The position numbers and the translations under genes are program-made. The notes below the pieces were generated by a model. That model did no database searches. It was not told where the DNA came from and saw only the letters and a list, made by a program, of their open reading frames with translations. A stretch of 64,000 nucleotides of DNA from Asterias amurensis (Eukaryota > Echinodermata > Asteroidea > Forcipulatida > Asteriidae), in the NCBI RefSeq assembly GCF_032118995.1, contig NC_092656.1, positions 9,243,761-9,307,760 on the forward strand, given 5' to 3'. Below, piece after piece: positions 29,885-44,547 of this stretch. How positions within the stretch are numbered: the stretch's first letter is position 1; each line of letters begins with the position of its first letter.

Positions 29885-32800
29885 GTAAGGACAAGAATCA
29901 CATATATTATAATTTGTTCTTCTTCTGCAACACCCCCGTTGTCTCGCACGATCTCCCAATAATGTATATGCCATTACTATATACCTCATTGCACACACTC
30001 CATGTTTTCTAAACCACTCTCCTTATTTTATATGTGCACAAAACTACATCAGCATGAACACAACCCAGTATCAATGAGAGGCATAATTACATTCATTGTG
30101 ACCGTTCGTCCACACTGGAACTAGCCAATAGGGTATTATTTTTCGCACGACGTTCATGGGCTTTATTTTAAACCACAGCGCGGTCTACCTTTATGTTGAG
30201 AAATTAATTACGACATTTTTGAAATGGACGGCGAGTTTTCTCGACTGGCGAGGAAGCCCTTATTTATCATAATCTATACATCGTCTGGATTCGGATGCCA
30301 TTTATCTTACTGAATGGGGTTATTATGTTGGCCTAAATTGCTTCATCTTCTGCATGATAATTCTTGTGCATGTGGGCAAATGTGCTTAAAGGCAGTGAAC
30401 ACTATTGGTAATTACTCAAAATAATTATTAGCATAAAACCTTACTTGGTAACGAGTAATTGGGGAGAGGATGATAGTATAAAACATTGTGAGAAATGGCT
30501 CCCTCTGAACCGACATAGTTTTCGAGAAAGAAGTAATTTTCCACGAATTTGATTTCGTGTGACAAGGGTGTTTTTTCTTTCCTTATGATCTCGAAACTTC
30601 GACGACCAATATTGATCTCACATTTTGACAGGTTTGTTATTTTATGTATATGTTAAGATACACCAAGTGAGAAGACTGGTCTTTGACAATTACCAATAGT
30701 GTCCAGTGTCTTTAAGGTATACATATCTATACAAAGAAATGCATGTACGTGTGAGGAGGTCGTGTTTAGTCGTCCCAAATAAGACTACACACCTACAAAG
30801 AATACATTCATCTACAATCACTTCAATATACATTGATATCTTCACTTTCATTGTTTCATTTGTTGATAGCTTTATTTGTAGATTTGTGAAGACTTGTTTG
30901 GATTGTATAATATGCAGTTATTTGTTGTGTTTATGCTTTTTTTGATAAGTCAATTATTTCACGTTTTATTCATGTTATCAAATTATTTCACACGTTGCGT
31001 GGGAGTAATTGACAACATGGCAAAATTGATTAAAGTTCGCCTCGTCAGCTGCTATCATGTTTTGTCTCACGGTATTAATATTTTGTGTTCGTTTTTTGTT
31101 TTCGTTCCATGAGATTATAAAATGATATCTTTGAAACTACCGTGTTTATGACGATACCGAAGCATCTTCTTTAATCGACTCTATAATGGTTATTGTGAAA
31201 TGCGCTATATTATAAGAATTTGTTATTATTATTATTATAATCCAAAAGCATGCCTCTATAATCCATCACATGCCAATACAAATAAATAATATTATCCAGT
31301 TTGTGTAGAAATAGCGTCGGAATTCATTTATTATTTTCTTACTCATAATAATAGTTAGGCCCATACATTACAGATCATAACATTCAACCAAACTTGCATA
31401 AAATTCAACTCCCTTCATTTTTGTCTCCCTCCCAGTGTTACGAGAAATATTAAATTAGCAGGCCTTCATATAAATGTTTTTTTTAAAGGCCCATCAACAG
31501 AGATTGAACACACCGAGGTCTTTCAACACCTCTACGAATCAGATAGAGTTGATGATCGCTGAAGATTTCGCAAAAGGTTGTGGTGCCACAAATTACCCAT
31601 GTCCGGTGTATACAATAAAACAACCGGGCAGTCTTGGTAGTCTTGGTAAAACACTGCTCCAGAATTGCAACGGTCGTGGGTTCGAATCCCAACCGAGTAA
31701 TATGGCTGTGATATTTTTTTTTCACAGGACTCGGGAAAGTACTGAGTATACAGTGCTAACACACATCGGTGTATGGGTAAAAAACAAACAGCACCAACAG
31801 ATACGACAACCCAAACAGAAAAAAATTGCAAATTGTACAGCCGGGATGAAACACTAACTCTCGACTACACGAACCACTGACGAAGGTCGGAACAAATTAA
31901 TCTCAAGGGCAGATGGCAGAGTGCTACCTATTTAAGGGAGGGTGGGGGGGGGGGGGGGGGGCAGTGAACGAGTCTGTCGACGAATCAGAACAGGAAGGTA
32001 AAGGCAGAGGACGAATAAATGTTTTAACCACAAGCTTCATGGCAACAGTGCATTGAAGTACCATTTTGTCATTATGAATGTTTGGTTTTGTAATAATTAA
32101 TATCATGCATTAAACGTATGTAATTCCGACGATTAATTTTCAGATTCAGCATGACCTTTTCTTCAAGGCAGGGTCATAGATATTTATTTTTCAGAAGTTA
32201 CCTGACAGCGTCTACGCTAAGAAAACAAAAGAAAAACAAAATGTTGGTGACAATTACCCAATCCATATAACTACGAAGGGAATTCTTTCTCAAAAATAGT
32301 TTATACTATCAACCGCTGCGGTGCTTCTCACCAAGTATTTTTCTTTATGGTAATCGATTTGTGAACATTTACCAATTATGGAATACTGTTCCAACCAGTT
32401 TACCCCATAATGTGAACATGCAAACTTAACCCGTTAATCTAGTTTAGCAGATGTCACCCGCAATTGGCTTACTGTAGCCAAGCCGTTTAAAGGGAAGGTA
32501 CACATTTGGTAATAATTGTCAAAGACCAGTCTTCCCACTTCGTGTATTCCAACATAAGCATACAGTAAATACTAAGCATACTAAATTGGTCATCGAAGTT
32601 GCGAGAAAATGATTAGAGAACAAAACACCCTTGTTGGACGAATTTATGTGCTTTCAGATAAGAATAAAAGACTTCTGGCTTGAAGTCTTTTATTATTTTA
32701 GTGAGAAATCACCTCTTTCTCAAAATCTATGCTACTTCAGAGGGAGCAATGTTTTATACTATCAACAGCTCTCCAATGCTCGTTACCAAGTCAGTTTTTA

Positions 32801-35800
32801 AGCCACAACTACAACAGCATGAATGTTTTTTGTTGGAGGGGTCTTGGAGGGCACATCGCTTTGATGACAGTTTTTAAAACTTTTGCCTTACCCTGGACGG
32901 CCCATGCCATCAAAGAATTATGTCCGAAGATTTAAAATTAATAAAATAAAATAAATAATTCAAGCGAGCCATGAGCTACCTTTGTGTCACTGCGAAATGT
33001 TAAAGGAACACGTTGCCTTGGATCGGTCAAGTTGGTCTTTGAAAAGCTTTTGTAACCATTTCTTATAAAATGTATATGATTAGAAAGACATTTTTAAAGT
33101 AGAATATAATGATCCACACAAGTATCACTCGAAGTTGCGTGGTTTGCCTTTTACATCGTCGACTAACACGGTCGGCCATTTATGGCCGTGGCCGACCGTG
33201 TTCGCACAGTAAAAGGAAACCACGCAATTTTGAGGAAAATAATTGTGTGGATCATTATATTCTACTTTTAAAATGTCTTTCTAATCATATACATTTTGTA
33301 ACAAACGGTTACAAAAGCTTTTCAAAGACCAACTCGACCGATCCAGGACAACGTGTTCCTTTAATCCAAACTGTCAACCAATACATTAACTCTAAACCAA
33401 ACTGTCTGAATGTGATATTCACCATAGTCATCCAATGGCAAGTTATTTAATTAAAACGCGAGGCAATTGGTTTAGATGTATTAGTTTTGTCAGTGACATT
33501 TGCAAATAGGAATGGGGACACAATATTAAGCTTGCTGAGGCACAAAGGAGGATTTTCACCTGTGTGAAACAAACACTGCGAATAAGAAGTATTTACAGCA
33601 ATCGCACAACATCGGTAAACAGTATTGTCCAAATAAACAAACCTGAGAAAATTTAGGCTCAATCGGTTATCGGAGTCGGGATCCACACGTTTCGCCGTGT
33701 CATGACATGTGTTTAAAATAAATTCGTTATTCTCGAAATCGAGAGTTGCTAACTGTTAATTAATGTTTTTTCAAAAAGTAAAGCATTTTGCGGAATACTA
33801 TTTCAAGGGAAGTCTTTCACCATTACCTTCTGTAAACCCTGTAAGTTATTTGTAAATCTGTGAACTTTTAATTTTTGTTCTGTTCAGAAAGTGTCCAAAT
33901 GGCTCTAAATGTTAAATGTTTTTACGATTTTGTTTTACTCCCATTCTGAAAATTCAGTTTCAGATTGTTATTATACAATAGTACCTGTGTAGTGTTTGAT
34001 TATAGGGCCCTTGAGTATGTCAACACTCAACACCATTAGGACACATACATTTTTGTATTATTATTAATATTTGGCATGGCTAACTCCAAAATATGTTCAA
34101 TTGTTGTAGTATGTTTATCAATTCAAAAGCACTCCAAAATTCGCCAATAATTATGTCAGACCTTTTCCAGGGCTATATGACAACATTTTTTAATTTTTGT
34201 TTTTAATTTTTGTTTTCAATTTTTTTTATTTTTATTTTTTTTATTATTATTATTTCTTATTTTTTTGGGGGGGCATTGTGCACTCTAACATTTCACATTT
34301 TTTACTTTTAAATCTGGCAATTCAAAATACATTTTCCCGATCTACGGAAACATCTGAAACAATGTCAACGACCACACATAATTGTGGGTATAGACTTTGC
34401 CAGCAATGTTAGTGATTTGATTGCCACAAGGCGCTTCGATCACGGAAACATCCCACTCGAACGATTATTGTGAAACATCCAAGTTGATGCAAGGAGTGAG
34501 GTTTTTCATCAGCGAGTCATCTTAATATTGACCCAACAAAACCCTTTTTACACTGATAGAAAAAACACCTGTTTGAGCTATAGCACAGTCCATAGTATAC
34601 AATTTCACAGTCTTAGTTACATGTGAAGGACCAAACACAGATGATTTTCCGTAATATTCTACCTTAAAGACACTGGCCACCATTGGTAATTGTCAAAGAC
34701 CAGTCTTCTCACTTGGTGTATCTCAACATATGCATGAAATATCAAACCTGTGAAAATTTGAGCTCAATTGGTCGTCGAAGTTGCGAAATAATAATGAAAG
34801 AAAGAAACACCCTTGTCACACGAAGTTGTCTACTTTTAGCAGATGCTTGAGTTTGAGACCTAAAACTCAAAATCTGAGGTCTCGAAATCAAATTCGTGGA
34901 ACATTACTTCTTTCTCGAAAACTACATTACTTCAGAGGGAGCCGTTTCTCACAATGTTTTATACTACCAACAGCTCTCCATTACTCATTACCAAGTAAGG
35001 TTTTATGCTTATAATTATTTCGAGTAATTACCAATTGTGTCCACTGCCTTTAAAGGCACTGGTCACTATTGGTAATTTATCCTCAAAATAATTGTTAGCA
35101 GTGTAGAGCTGTTGATAGTTAAACACCGCGAGGAACGGCTCTCTCTGACGTAGAAGTGATAGTTATTGAGAAAGAGGCAAATTCTCGCTCAAATTTTAAA
35201 ATAATTCACTCTTTTAGGCATCTGCAAGCACATTTTTTTTAGCAACAAGGGTGTTTCGTTCTTTCATTATTCTCGACAAATTGAGTCTAAATTTTCACAG
35301 GTTTGTTATTACATGCAAATGTTTGGATACACCAAGTGGCAATACTGTTCTTTGACAATTACCAAAGGTGTCCGGTGCCTTTAAGAAACGAAAACACACG
35401 GATAACCATCACAATTTTTCATTTAACAAAATAAAACATGCCGGCCTTTACTATTTTCTTTTTGGTCCGCCCTCAAAGTGTCAGCTCAGGTGTGAATTGC
35501 CCACAAGGTGATACTGAATTGAACTCCGTGTCGTGCATAATGAAGTCGATACCTGTATTCGACTCGGAAAAAGTATCGACTACAAACCGAATACAAAATG
35601 TCCAACTAAAATGAATTCTGCAATAGACCTTATGCACATGACGTCATTTCAGTAGGGCGCCCTCACCTAGAGGTAAAAGGAGGTTGTTCATTGGCCAATC
35701 CTGTGCGCCGCGCGTACAAATCTGTGCGTTTCGATTGTTTCGTCACCGTTTTTTCCACTAAGATGGCCGCTGGATGACGTCAATGCATAAGGTCTATAAT

Positions 35801-38800
35801 CGATTACGCGTAATCAGTGTATATTCGAATACATCTAGATGTACTCGATACTTGGCTGTCTTATAGTTCCGCGTCTTAAAATGGAAGGCGTTCCCTTAGG
35901 GTGTCGATATTTTCTGCTCGAGCGACTGTGACCTTTGGATCTTAAAGGAGCAGTGGCTATTGGAGGCGTTGTAAAGAACCGGGTAAAGAACCGGGCTTCT
36001 TTAAAAGTTCCTTATCATAAACAAAATTGTTTCTTTGTCACCCGTTCAATGTCGCCCCTCGTGACGACGCTCCATTCATTTTGTTGAATGAAGATAGGCC
36101 TACTAAAAGTTACATTTAATAAATTGTATTTCACCGAGACCACTTTTGAGAATTAACCGCACAGCGTCCACACCAACAAGAAGCCGACAAAAAGGCCAAA
36201 ATAACTAACAGTATCCGACATATTGTGGAGTAAATCGATCTACTCTGCGGTAGTATAATATAAAGCAAGAAGACGGGTTCTCAACAGAACTTAATCTACC
36301 CAGCAAGTAGATACACACAACCGCAAACCATTGATACTTCACAGTGCAATGCTCAAATCCAATATTTTATACACAAACATTGCTATGTTCCTTTGCGTAT
36401 ACAGCCATAAAGATTTTGACACAACAAAAACGACAACAAAAATCCACTTGAAACTAAATGTGTTAAAACTATAATTATCATAAAGTGTATCCCGAAATTA
36501 GATTAATACAGCAAAATTCACTGGAACGTGAACACCATTTGTTCCCTCCCCGGAGTGCCACTCTAAGGGTTTTTAAACACATTAGGGTGAATGTCATTAC
36601 GCGCATCATATCTCATGCAGAGACAATTCAGCGAGGCGGTTTGTAAATTTATGCAGGGAGCAATGACAGAAAAACGGGTTTGTCCCGGGCTCATGGTAAG
36701 GTTACACAAAATTTGCACAACAATTTTGGGAAATGTATGCGTGCAGACGACTGTAACCTTTCTCATTGTACGATTGTGACTTTTACAAGTAAGAATTTGG
36801 TTACAGAATGTTCCATATTATAAAAAAAAAATAAATAAATAAATAAAAACACATAGCGGCAGGCTTATCGTCTTCACCCCTTTAATACACTGACAAAATA
36901 AATAAATAAATAAATAGCCAGGCAAGTGTGTCTATCGTTTTGCCATTCTGATGAATGTGAAATTTTGAGAGTATAAACCAACTTAAAGTACGATTTGGGT
37001 ACTTTTTGTATCACAAAACACAATGTCCACAGATTTACATTAAACTAACTGACACCATTTGAAGATAATTATAGTAAAAAGCTTCCCTGAAAATGTTACT
37101 TGCTGAAGTGCTGTAGATTTTGAGAAATGAGTAAAACAATGTCATAAAAATACCTTTTTACATGCTAAAATAATTTTCGTATCTTGATCACTGAGACGAA
37201 AATTATTTAGACCCTTTAAATACTCATCTTTGATTAATTAGTTTTGAAGGCTCACTGGTTAAAGTGTTCGTAACACATTTGTGTGTATGTGATATTTTTC
37301 TCTAAAAAGAGTCCATTTGAGAACACAGCTTTTTAAAACCTCAACAAGGCTGACTTATGTTAAAACCTCAACAAGGCTGACTTATGTTATTACAATCACA
37401 ATTAAATGTTATTGAACATGTTTTCCACTCATTCTTCAGACCACGCACGAAACATAAAACTACAGACTCTGCGCGTGTAATCAGACTGTACGCCCTCCTT
37501 TAAAATTGATGAAACTTACATGCACGTGACATAAAACAATCAGGGTTCGTTTCACATTAATTGAACAATATCCCAAATCAATCTGGGTTCGTTCAAAATT
37601 GTATGATTTTTTTTTACTTGTGACTACTGAAATGTTAATTACCCACATTATTGTGCAATCTTCCTCACCGCTTGAACAAATTACACATAATGTTCACAAT
37701 CAAATCTGTCAACCTCCCGATGAAGCCATGAACTTTGCAGACAAAACAAATCGACGCTATTTTTAAAGAGAGCTTATTTTGCGCAACATGCATATCGTTT
37801 TTGGGGAAAGTTTTACAGCATGGTTCGGGCCAACATCTTAGGAAAGGGGACATTAAAGGCGCTAGAAACAATAGTGGTAACGCTAGAACAATAGTGGTAA
37901 TAACTTAAAATCAATTAGCATAAACAAAATTACTTGGTTAACGAGCACATGATAGCTGTTGACAGTATAAAACACTGTGAGCAACGGCTCACTCTGAAGT
38001 AAACGTAGCTCTTCCTCGAGAAAGATGGTATTTCTCACAAAAATACTTGAATATGAGGAAGACTTCAGGCCGTGCAACAAGCTTTTATCTAGTTCATTAT
38101 TTTCTTGCAGTTTCACTGAGCAATAATTTAGCCAAAATTTTGAATGTGTTAATGTACGCATAATGTGTTGAAGTGAGAATACTGGTCTTTTACAAAGGTG
38201 TCCAGTGCCTTTAAATTAGAGTTGTACACGAATGGACCGTGGTAAATCAATTCGTTGGCGGCAATGAAGGGAAATTCAACAATAAACATTGACAGACGAG
38301 GGGAAAACAACTGTCTGTGATTTTTAATCACGTGTACGGTACCCCATCGTCAAAACACTACAGGGTGAGAGAGACGTGTCCTGATATAAAGGCTGCGTGC
38401 ATTCACTGGCTGTGTTAGCCTGAATTTATTTTTGTGAGAAATTGTTTTTGGAACCAAATGAAAGGAATAAAGTGGCAGTGTCGTGGCCGAGCGGTTAAGA
38501 GCACCGAATTCAAACTCTGGTGTTTCTAATCAGCAGAGTGTGGGTTCGAATCCCCATCCGTGACACTTGTGTCCTTAAGTAAGACACTTAACCATTGCTT
38601 CGTTCTTCGGATGGGACGTAAAGCCGTTGGTCCCATGTGTTGTGTAACGCATGTAAAAGAACATAGTACACTTATCGAAAAGAGAAGGGGTTCGGCCCGG
38701 TGTTCCTGGTTGTGGCTGCTGTATGCGCCGTAGCACCTTGTAAACCCCTGTAAGTGCTAGATAATTGGGTCTCAGAATCCATCACTGCAATAACCTATCT

Positions 38801-41800
38801 TTCTGGAAGTTGGTATATACTCAGCGCCTTGAGTACCTTGTTTGGTAGATACATGCGCTATATAAGACTTTGATATTATTATATTATTTAAAGTGCATCG
38901 GTTTGTAGAAGAGCAAATAAACACAAATTAAAGTACTAAAGAATGGGTGTTTCGCTTCCTAAAAACGCAAACATTTACCTTACTCATTTCATATTAGCAT
39001 TGGGAATATTGTTTTATTATAATGGGCGTCATAACGAGCGACGAATATTTTATGGAAACATAAAATGTGTTGTCACCCTACAAAATGAGAACCCCTTGGG
39101 ACCAGGTGTATTGTTAGTGGACAGGCAAGCTTGGAAGAAGTCTTGGAAAAAAAATTTGAGCTGTAAATATTTTCCGAAATGGGAGTCAATGGTAACATTT
39201 CCTGACGATGACTAGAGCAAGCTAGAGCAAACGTTGAGACCAATTCTGAACTGACTCCGCGGCAGTACAGTTAATTACGACCCTATGAGCTAAAGTAGTA
39301 GTCTAGTCTATTTCTATACCATCCGCCCTGGTAATAGTTAAAAAGCAGGACAGTTCTTTTCAGAACTGAGAAGTCTCCCGAACCTCCGTTTATTTACTCC
39401 AGTAGTAGAATATATAGAAAGACAGTTCTCTAAGAACAAACTCTACCTGGCAAGTAGTATATACACACATGGTGTTACCGCAAACCAAATAATACATACG
39501 TATAGTTTGTTATTGATGATAAATTTCCACATTTCATGTTTATATTTTTGTCATTACGCTTTTGGTTGTTAGCCATCAGGCTATGGGGCAATTCATTATC
39601 CACATAAATAGACAAAAATAAATGAGTAAACACTCAAACAAGTGTTTATCCCAATGTTTTTAGTCAGTAAACACTCATTTGAATATCGAAAGCACTGAGG
39701 AATTCGATTATCCAAAAATCTAATACTGAGAAGGCATGCATATTCCATTGGATCTTATCCCCATGCGACGTTATACAAAACTAATAGTTTTCTTTAAACC
39801 ATGTTGGAAGACACTAATACACGGGAGGGATTGATAGCCCTGCAGCGAGGTCCACGATTTTATTAACGAGGGAAATTTTACGCAGCCAAAGCGGAACAAG
39901 AAAACGTTTCTCGTACTTCCGTCGATCGAAAAAAAAAACTAAAACACTCCCATCTCCGCCGGAGATTCTGTCCCCCATGTTGGAAATTAAACTGGGCTGG
40001 AGGAGTATGATTCAACAGAGGGCGCTCTCAGAAGAAGTTTGTACATAGTACGTTAGCCATCATGGGGTACCGAATCTCCGGGGGACAGAATTTTCGGCCA
40101 CATTGGCTCACACATAGGGTAGTTCCTCGAAAAAGTGACGTTACGCTGGGAATTTCAATCAGTCATAAAGAAGGGGAAACAAACACACCAAAACATCGAA
40201 AAAGGAAAATGGATATTGATAGTTCTACGTACTTACTGGCTCCTATGGGGGTGCATCTTTAGATGTCTTCAAAGCACACTTTTTGGCTGCCTTCTTGTTT
40301 CCTTCTGAGTTCCAGTATGACAGGAAAGCAGAGTGCCCTTCGCACTGTGAGGAAAGAACAATGTTAAATCATTAATAATTAGCCCCGTTGTAGTAGGTTC
40401 ACGATTTTGATTAAGTACTAGGTTTACGCAGCCACATCAGAATTTTTTTCAGGTATTTTCCATAAATTGAAAGTTGAAAATAGTTGAAACAGCTTCCTGT
40501 TAATCCTGCTCCAAGTAACTCAACTTGAAGCACCCCCATAAAAAAAAAAAAATTATAATACTACTAAATAAATACAATTGTCAAGCACGAAAAACACTCT
40601 CCTTATTTCGTGTGAGCAATGCTAATTTCTTGACGTCATGATTACGTAAACGATTCTCTTTGTTTTTATGTTCAGGTCATTTCTCGATGGAACCGGAGGA
40701 ATTTAAGTTAGTGACCCATCTGATGAAGAATTACTACCCTCTCGTCCGGCCCGTCAAAAACCACCGAGACGTCGTCAACGTATTGATGGACATGACACTT
40801 GTGGAGATTGTCGATATGGTAAATACAACAAAATAATAGTTTATTCACATTAATTGGTCAATGGAAAACTTTGGACGCTCATGGCGGCAGACTTATCAAG
40901 TTAATTTTTATTGTTTATACGTATAGGTCCGTTTCAAAACCTTGGCCTCGGCTTTCGATTCGCCTCTTGATAGCCTGGCCTGGTAATTATCAACCATTCC
41001 TTTCAATTGTTTTCTCCATCAGGACAATTAATTGTACCAACTTTGACTACAATTTATTTAAAATTTGGAAACGAACCACCCGTGCGTAATTACGGTAAAT
41101 ATTAATGCAACTATTGATCGAAACAATGCTTTTAGTATTCGATTAATCAATGATAACTCATTAAATGGTGTATTGTGAGTAAAAAGAGATACGGTATCTA
41201 ATTGTTATCAACATAAATCCGATGTGGGGAAAGAGGCACCCCGCTGAGTGTAAGAATGAAAGATGCTACCAGTACGTGGTTCGATATTTGTGGGTGTGTT
41301 CGCCCAACAATATTAATTGTGTTTTCTTGTTGTTGTTTTTCGCAGGATGAGGAAAATCAGATTATGACCATAAGCGTTTGGTTGTACCAAGTAAGTACAC
41401 GTATTGTAAAAGTCTTGATGCTGACTGTTTAGTTTAATGTTATAAATTTCGTTTAAAGCCATTGGACACTTTCGGTAAACAGTATTGTCCAAGGCACGCA
41501 CTTCGTGTATCACAACTTATAATATACAAAATAACCTGTGAAAATTTAGGCTTAATCGGTCATCGGAGTCGGGAGAAAATAACGGGAAAACCCACCCTTG
41601 TTTCCGCACGTTTCGCCCTGTCATGACATGTGTTTAAAACAAATCCGTAACTCTCGACATCGAGAATTACGGATTGTTTTAATGTTTTCTCAAAAAGCAT
41701 TTCATGGAATAATATTTCAAGAGAAGTCTTTCACCACTACCTTCTTTAAACCCTGTAAGTTATTTGTAAATCTGTGAACTTTTATTTTTTTGTCTGTACC

Positions 41801-44514
41801 GAAAGTGTCCAATGGCTTTAAAGTAGCTCGTAAACAAACAGTATTCGGCCTGCATGCATCATCACTCTGGGATAGATGGTTTGGTCAGGCGAAGGGACGT
41901 TTTCGGAGGATGTTGCGAAAAGTTGGTGTATGGGCGTGATTTAGGGAGGGAGGGAGGGGATTAGGAGGGGGTTGTGTGGTGATGGCGCGGTGTCAGATGG
42001 GGATGGTGAAATGACGCCCATCCTCACTTTTGTTTTATTTGTTGTCATGAGTTCAATATGTAAAACAAATTTTTCATGCGCTCCATTACAGCAATGGAGA
42101 GACGAGAACCTACAGTGGAACCCGCGTGAATTCTACAACATCTCGGAGGTGACAGTTCCATCCAATGAGATATGGAAACCGGATATCGTGCTATACAACA
42201 AGTAAGTAGACACTTGTATCTCTTAGTTCAATTTCAAACCAGAAGTTTACGAAAAGGGTGACTCTTAGAATCGCCATTTTTCGGCAGCAGACGCAAGTTA
42301 ACTTCAGAGTTCTCGACAAGGTGAGCTAGAGCTCTGAAAACTGTGGAATATTCTCGGCTCGTGTATGTTAGAGTTACCAGTCTGTAAACAAATTTAACAT
42401 GCAGTGAGACAATGTAGCAAGTTTACACAATGTAGTTGACGCTCTTTTTGAGCCATAATTATAGCTTACAAATGTAGGGCTATTTACTTGCTAATGACAA
42501 TGACAACGAAACCACACCTAGAACGGCAACGGCAACGACAACGACAACAACAACGACAACGACAACGACAGAACCAAAACTTTAGCAACAAAATGACTTT
42601 TGAGAATATTGCACATTTCACAGAAAACCTCTTAAAGGGTCTATGTAACTTGTGTAGGACAATAAACACGATGTCCACAGATTTACACTAAACTTACACA
42701 GTTTGAAGATAACGATAGTAGAAAGCTTCCCTGAAAATATTACGTGCTGAGGTGCTGTAGTTTTGGGGAAATGAGTAAAACAATGTCATAAAAATAATTT
42801 TCGTCTCATGAGAAAAACATTATTTTAATCATTTACAAACATAATTATTTCCATGACATTGTTTTACTCATTTCTCAAAAACTACAGCACCTCAGTAAGT
42901 AATATTTGAAGGGAAGCTTTCCACTATCATTATCTTCAAACCATGTAAGTTTAATATTAATCTATGGACATTTTGAAAGAGTACCCAAATCCTTTAAAGT
43001 GTTAAATGCTTTACATGTTTAATTTTTGTAAAAGTAGACATATACAATATTCCTTGTTCCTCCTCTTTTTTATCCCGACAGTGCAAATGACAACTTAGAG
43101 GGCGGTATCCGGCAGACTCGCGCCCTCATTGACTCAGAGGGTTTAGTCACGTGGCGAGCCCCGGCCATCTTGATGAGCGCTTGCAAGATGAACCCACTGT
43201 TCTTCCCGTTCGATATACAGAACTGCACGCTCAAGTTCGGTTCCTGGACGTTCAACGGTTACCAGCTGAACCTACAGCTCAACGTCACAGAAGCAGACAC
43301 GTCCAGGTTCACGGGTAATGGGGAGTGGGATTTGATTGGTGAGTGTGAAACATGCGTGCACATTAATAGCAAATAGGGAGGGTGGGGGGGGGGGGGGGGA
43401 GGGGGTATGGCGGCGTGAAAAGACAGTTTCATGGCGAGGTCTACCAGTATCAACTATAATTCTGGGTCTCCCTCATCAGATTTACCAAACAAATATCGTA
43501 ACTCCTAACATGGCTCGGCGATCCAGCCGAAGCCGTAGCCATAATATCTGCCGACTCGGCAACGGCTTTACTGCTTGACTCCGGTAACGATTAATATGAA
43601 CTCTTAATGGTTATAATATGTCTCAATCTGTTTACCTCAGTCCATGTGATCGATAAAATATTGACCATAAAGAGGGCGCTGTGGACATGTTAGGGTAAAC
43701 AAGTCAACTACACTTGTCCCCTGTCGTTATCCATTTAGAATAAAGTCACGCTGTAAAGTTGGTATAAACTCTTAAATCGATAGTTCAAACTTCAGCTACA
43801 CACTCCTTGCACACGCTGTGTGCTTTAAACAATTTCTTTGCTAAATGCAATTAAAGGGTTTCCTTCCTTTTTGAACAGTATCAGGTGTTTGGCCATGGCA
43901 TGAATCCCTACTCACTGTGAGTGAAACTTAATGTCATGTTTTGTTTTCTGTAGGAGTTTCAGACTCACAAAACTCAGTCTGAGATTGAGGCCCATCTTTA
44001 ATATATATTTTTTCACTAATCTGTTCAGCGTTTATCACAATTTAGTCATATATTCTTCCATACAGAAATGCCAGCATCCCGTGAAGTTACCTTCCAGCCC
44101 TGCTGCGCCGAACCGTACCCAGTCATCCACTTCCACGTGATACTGGAGCGTCGCTCGCTGTTCTATATGCTCAACCTCGTTCTTCCTTGCGTCCTCATCT
44201 CGTCGATCGTTCTCCTAGGATTCTTCCTGCCATCCGACGCTGGAGAGAAGATCACTCTGACCATCACCATTCTGCTGTCATTGACCGTGTTCCTCCTGCT
44301 TGTTGCTGAAACCATTCCACCTACGTCCGAGGTTGTGCCTCTAATTGGTAAGTGTTAAACGTGGTGTTATTGGTTCTTGGTTGAATAGCTCAAAGCAAAC
44401 TCATCCATGGCGATGAGAGGATAAATGCTGTGCAGTTGCGAGGTGCTCAAGTTCATAGTAGATAAGATAGAATAATACAGGCGGTGATGGGTGCCTGACT
44501 GCCGGTGGAGCCAC

Positions 44515-44547
<33 letters not shown>

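Larger units (their letters stand above)
29885..40675 (+). other. nAChR intron 1, 10.8 kb
   Basis: The largest intron in the window, with donor GTAAGG and acceptor TTATGTTCAG. It holds MITE copies of families A, B, C, D and E and two different tRNA-derived SINEs, listed separately. The unlisted stretches 30716-31600, 31790-32480, 33909-34663, 35799-36981 and 38890-39950 show no gene; short open frames there lack any domain. Confidence 0.8.

Noticed and set aside
38467-38560. Possible functional tRNA-Ser gene
   Set aside because: The same head with a shared downstream body recurs at several sites, so it is the head of a SINE.
41972-42205. 77-codon open frame running into nAChR exon 4
   Set aside because: Only the part after the acceptor at 42091 resembles the receptor. 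The earlier part is intron.
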